This document shows, piece by piece, positions 61,333-64,000 of a stretch of DNA of 64,000 nt. Numbering within the stretch: the first letter of the stretch is position 1; every line of letters begins with the position of its first letter. Origin of the DNA: Bordetella genomosp. 12 (lineage in GTDB: Bacteria; Pseudomonadota; Gammaproteobacteria; Burkholderiales; Burkholderiaceae_B). The stretch covers positions 62,001 to 126,000 of the forward strand of contig NZ_NEVU01000003.1 in NCBI RefSeq assembly GCF_002261355.1. The letters are read 5' to 3'. The position numbers and the translations under genes are program-made. Below the pieces are notes generated by a model, which saw only the letters and a list, made by a program, of their open reading frames with translations, ran no database searches and had not been told where the DNA came from.

Positions 61333-62301
61333 ATGGCCGTTTTCACTCCCGTATCCGACCAAGACGCCCGCGCCCTGCTCGAGACTTATGACATCGGGGA
61401 GCTCGTTTCCCTGCGAGGCATCACTGCCGGTATTGAAAACACCAATTTTTTTCTGCATACGACGCGCGGGGAATACGTCCTGACGTTGTTCGAAGTGCTC
61501 ACGCAGCAGCAACTGCCGTTTTACATCGAACTCATGCACCATCTGGCCGAGCGTGGCATTCCCGTGCCGCAACCGCAAACCCTGCGAAATGGCAGCCGCC
61601 TGACGACCCTGCACGGCAAGCCTGCCGCCATCGTCAGCCGCCTGCCTGGCGGCTACGAGCCGGCTCCGGGGCCGCGGCATTGCGCCCTGACCGGCGCCAC
61701 GCTGGCCCGCGCGCACAAAGCCGCCGCAGATTTCCCCCTGCATCAGCCCAACCTGCGCGGGCTGAACTGGTGGCTCGACACCGCGCCCAAAGTCGTGCCC
61801 TTTCTGACGCCGCAGCAGGCGCAGTTGCTGGAGCAGGAGCTCATCGCGCAACAGGCCGCCGCTGCCGCGCCCGAACGGGCCTTGCTGCCCAGCGGCCCGG
61901 CGCACTGTGATCTGTTCCGCGACAACGTCTTGTTCGCCGGCACGTTCGACAGCCCCCTGATGGGCGGCTTCATCGATTTTTACTTCGCGGGCTGCGACAC
62001 CTGGCTCTTTGACGTGGCCGTTGCCGTCAACGATTGGTGTATCGACCGCGACACCGGGGAGTTCCTACCTGAACTCGTGCAATCCTGGCTGGCCGCCTAT
62101 GCCAAAGAACGGCCCTTCACCGATGCGGAGCGCCGGGCCTGGCCCCTGATGTTGCGCGCGGCGGCCTTGCGCTTCTGGTTGTCCCGCCTGTATGACTACT
62201 TCCTGCCCCGCCCGGCGCAAACGCTCAAGCCTCACGACCCCCGGCACTTTGAAAGAGTGTTGCAAGCGCGCCACCGTAGCGAGCTGCCCACCTTGCCCTG
62301 A
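61333..62301 (+). CDS. thrB: Homoserine kinase, APH-fold type
   Basis: A 322-residue homoserine kinase of threonine synthesis, of the aminoglycoside-phosphotransferase fold found in Pseudomonas and betaproteobacteria, not the GHMP type of E. coli. It has LRGITAGIENTNFFLHTTRGEYVLTLFE near residue 28, PSGPAHCDLFRDNVLF (catalytic Asp, near 191) and GFIDFYFAGCDTWLFDVAVAVNDWC near 216. The ATG gives the standard MAVFTPVS N-terminus. Confidence 0.92.
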   Translation: MAVFTPVSDQDARALLETYDIGELVSLRGITAGIENTNFFLHTTRGEYVLTLFEVLTQQQLPFYIELMHHLAERGIPVPQPQTLRNGSRLTTLHGKPAAIVSRLPGGYEPAPGPRHCALTGATLARAHKAAADFPLHQPNLRGLNWWLDTAPKVVPFLTPQQAQLLEQELIAQQAAAAAPERALLPSGPAHCDLFRDNVLFAGTFDSPLMGGFIDFYFAGCDTWLFDVAVAVNDWCIDRDTGEFLPELVQSWLAAYAKERPFTDAERRAWPLMLRAAALRFWLSRLYDYFLPRPAQTLKPHDPRHFERVLQARHRSELPTLP

Positions 62302-62364
62302 CCGCTACGACCCGCATAATTAGTACTGACCTAGCCATCCGTCCCCTGCGAATTTACGAGACCT

Positions 62365-63168
62365 ATGCAAGCAGCAACCCTACCCGCGTCCTCTGGCTGG
62401 CAATGGGTAAGAGACGGGCTGAGGATTTTTTCCAAACAGCCCCTGCCCATGTTTTTCTGGGCCATGACGCTCAGCCTCTTCGTGCTGTTCGCGACCCTGA
62501 CCCCGCCGGTCGGGCCGCTGTTGTTCGTCGCGTTGATGCCGGTTTTCACGCTCATGACACTCTCGGCCTGCAAGCACATCGAGGCGGGTCGAGTCATGCT
62601 GCCCTCGATGTGGCCCAAACCGCTGCTGCGTCCAGGCGTCTTTCGCAAGCTGTTCCTCATGGGCCTGCTCTATGCCGGCCTGAGCCTGGCGGGCGGGCTG
62701 CTGGCCTTTCTGCCGTTCTGGTCGGATCTGGCGCAAGGCTTGCGCGCCGTCCAGGTTGAGCACGACATCATGCCCTTCGTGGCGGCCGTGCGGGTTCCGC
62801 TGTTGCTGTTCACCGTCATCTACGTGACCATCGCGGCCCTGTTCTGGCATGCACCGGTGCTGGTCGGCTGGCACGGCCTGCGCCTGGTCCAGGCGCTGTT
62901 CTTCTCGGGCGTTGCCTGCTGGCGCAACAAATGGGCCTTTCTGGTCTATGGGGCCGTCTGGGTGATGATCTTTTTGTTCATCGACCTGTGCGCCGGCTTG
63001 CTGGTGTCGCTGGGCGTTCCCGCCTCGGTGGCCGACATCATCCAGATTCCGATCAATGTTGCGGCGGCGGCAGTGCTCTACAGCAGCTTCTATCCTGCCT
63101 ACACCACCGTCTTCGGCATCGAGGATGTCCACGCAAGTCTCGACCACAGCGACAGCGCCGCGGCATGA
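62365..63168 (+). CDS. BPSS1780-type multi-pass membrane protein
   Basis: A 267-residue protein with six hydrophobic segments. The opening (GWQWVRDGLRIFSKQPLPMFFWAMTLSLFVLF) and the repeated pattern around residues 180-240 match the BPSS1780 family of betaproteobacterial membrane proteins of unknown function. It follows thrB by 63 nt on the same strand. Its 3' end is overlapped by an antisense reading frame, see 62380-63423. Confidence 0.82.
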   Translation: MQAATLPASSGWQWVRDGLRIFSKQPLPMFFWAMTLSLFVLFATLTPPVGPLLFVALMPVFTLMTLSACKHIEAGRVMLPSMWPKPLLRPGVFRKLFLMGLLYAGLSLAGGLLAFLPFWSDLAQGLRAVQVEHDIMPFVAAVRVPLLLFTVIYVTIAALFWHAPVLVGWHGLRLVQALFFSGVACWRNKWAFLVYGAVWVMIFLFIDLCAGLLVSLGVPASVADIIQIPINVAAAAVLYSSFYPAYTTVFGIEDVHASLDHSDSAAA

Positions 63169-63423
63169 TGCCCAACGCCACGGCGCCAGCCGCCGCGCCC
63201 GCAACACTCGGCCATCGCAGCCAATAAACCAGACCGCGATGGGATAGGCCATCCCCAGGGTGTGCACGGCGTGGCAGCGGCTGATCAACAACCCGCTACG
63301 CCCACCCGGCGCCCGGCGCCGCAACAACAATCCCCACAGCCTGCGCGGCCACGTCTGCGCTACGCGCAGGCGCAGACGTCCTCGAGGGCGCGTGAGCCCG
63401 TGATCCGGCAGGGCTGGTCTCAT
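62380..63423 (-). CDS. DUF192 protein; reading frame lacks a nearby stop
   Basis: From the ATG at 63423 the product starts MRPALPDHGLTRPRG, then shows the DUF192 pattern: RRLWGLLLRRRAPGGRSGLLI, CHAVHTLGMAYPIAVWFIGCDGRVL and PWRWASCRGAVAVVE. Family support ends near 63160. The frame then has no stop for about 780 nt, running antisense through the whole BPSS1780 gene to 62380, and that part looks like shadow translation. DUF192 proteins are usually 110-160 residues. Either the native 3' end was lost or the long tail is translated. The ATG overlaps the tadC stop (ATGA), as in a Tad operon. Confidence 0.5.
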   Translation of the reverse strand: MRPALPDHGLTRPRGRLRLRVAQTWPRRLWGLLLRRRAPGGRSGLLISRCHAVHTLGMAYPIAVWFIGCDGRVLRARRLAPWRWASCRGAVAVVETCVDILDAEDGGVGRIEAAVEHCRRRNIDRNLDDVGHRGGNAQRHQQAGAQVDEQKDHHPDGPIDQKGPFVAPAGNAREEQRLDQAQAVPADQHRCMPEQGRDGHVDDGEQQQRNPHGRHEGHDVVLNLDGAQALRQIRPERQKGQQPARQAQAGIEQAHEEQLAKDAWTQQRFGPHRGQHDSTRLDVLAGRECHERENRHQRDEQQRPDRRGQGREQHEEAERHGPEKHGQGLFGKNPQPVSYPLPARGRG

Positions 63424-64000
63424 GGCCCCCCCTGCGGGAAAAAATCCATCACTAGCGGAAAACCGAGCATGAGAAACGTGCACGGAAACATGCAACTCAC
63501 CAGCGGCAATAGCATTTTGACCGGCGCGCGCAGAGCCGCTTCTTCCGCACGCTGAATCGCCTCTTCCCGCAGCTGTCCCGCCAAGGCGCGCAGCATTGCG
63601 CTGGTGCCGCCGCCCAGCCGCTCGGCCTGCGTTAGCGCTGCCACCCAGGCATGCACGCCATCGACATCCAGTTTCAGCGCCAACGCCTGTAGTGCTTCAC
63701 GCTGGGGGCGACCGGCCCGGATTTCATTGAGCGCCAACGACAGCCCCCGGGTCAGGGGGCCGGCCGGACAATAGCGGGCGGCCAGATACAGGGCTTTGGC
63801 CATGCCTTGCCCGGCCTCCAGGCACAGGGTCATGATATCGAGGAGGAAGGGCAAATCCGTCACGATGCGGCGGCGGTTGTCCCGGATTCGCCTGCGCAGC
63901 GACCACACAGGCAAGCAGCACGCGCCAAGCGCCCCGATCACGACCGCCCCGGCCGCCAGGGCACCAGCCTGGGCCTGCCCCAACCAGGCGGCAAGCCCGC
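63420..64000 (-). CDS. tadC: Tad pilus/type II secretion F-domain protein (TadC), 5' end outside window
   Basis: The C-terminal 193 residues of an inner-membrane T2SS F-family protein. The sequence shows a membrane helix (LAAGAVVIGALGACCLPVW), the cytoplasmic GspF helices (PFLLDIMTLCLEAGQGMAKALYLAARY, then LNEIRAGRPQREALQALA and TQAERLGGGTSAMLRALAGQLREEAIQRAEEAALRAPVKMLLPL) and a final membrane segment. This matches TadC of tight-adherence pilus systems. The frame is open to the window edge, so the gene is partial here. Its stop overlaps the DUF192 start. Confidence 0.82.
   Translation of the reverse strand, partial: GLAAWLGQAQAGALAAGAVVIGALGACCLPVWSLRRRIRDNRRRIVTDLPFLLDIMTLCLEAGQGMAKALYLAARYCPAGPLTRGLSLALNEIRAGRPQREALQALALKLDVDGVHAWVAALTQAERLGGGTSAMLRALAGQLREEAIQRAEEAALRAPVKMLLPLVSCMFPCTFLMLGFPLVMDFFPQGGP

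Noticed and set aside
1-64000. CRISPR arrays, insertion sequences, rRNA genes
   Set aside because: No regularly spaced repeats, transposase motifs or rRNA sequence were recognised on either strand.

Overview
The window reads as a chromosomal segment of a high-GC betaproteobacterium of the family Alcaligenaceae, most likely a Bordetella or close relative. This rests on gene content and order: leuC-leuD-leuB-asd-fimV-truA-trpF, ribF-ileS-lspA-coaBC, gshB-EIIA(Man)-ptsH-ptsI, thrS-infC, a BPSS1780-type membrane protein and a Tad-type secretion gene at the right edge. No database search was possible, so the genus is an inference. Nearly all of the window is coding. No insertion sequence, prophage, CRISPR array or rRNA gene was seen. 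There is one tRNA gene, tRNA-Val(GAC).

Layout. 1-6.2 kb: TonB-dependent receptor, then a desaturase-uvrD pair. 6.4-9.0 kb: small secreted protein, rsmB, purN. 9.0-14.6 kb: ribF-ileS-lspA-coaBC. 14.7-19.7 kb: a gate-domain membrane protein, an Lrp-type regulator, peptidase E with a membrane hydrolase, then DedA, a small membrane protein and dut. 19.7-25.1 kb: ehuABCD ectoine uptake operon, then a second ABC binding protein and an ornithine-cyclodeaminase-family enzyme. 25.2-30.6 kb: OsmC, a manganese transporter under a Fur-like operator, then regulatory PTS genes and gshB. 30.7-33.5 kb: thrS-infC with a threonine-rich leader peptide and attenuator. 33.7-38.4 kb: orphan response regulator, hemN with an FNR-type promoter, small hypotheticals, an RcnB-like protein and a TauE exporter. 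38.8-47.9 kb: tRNA-Val, then on the minus strand leucine, aspartate-family and tryptophan biosynthesis genes. 48.5-51.1 kb: orphan NarL-type regulator, M48 peptidase, aroC. 51.1-56.2 kb: a cyclic-di-GMP/two-component module. 56.3-64 kb: selO, DUF2069, YihY, CBS protein, dusA, thrB, BPSS1780 protein, a DUF192 protein and a partial tadC.

The most unusual system lies at 51.1-56.2 kb. A membrane EAL phosphodiesterase with intact catalytic motifs is divergent from a 904-residue protein. That protein joins a LapD-like membrane sensor with degenerate GGDEF and EAL domains to a complete histidine kinase core. A winged-helix response regulator is convergent with it, 9 nt away. This suggests a kinase whose output is set by cyclic-di-GMP.

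The second notable item is thrS control. An 18-residue leader peptide carries four Thr codons in a five-codon stretch. It is followed by an intrinsic terminator whose 5' arm can instead pair, over 8 bp, with the end of the leader peptide coding sequence. That is the layout of classical ribosome-mediated attenuation, here on an aminoacyl-tRNA synthetase gene. infC downstream appears to start with AUC.
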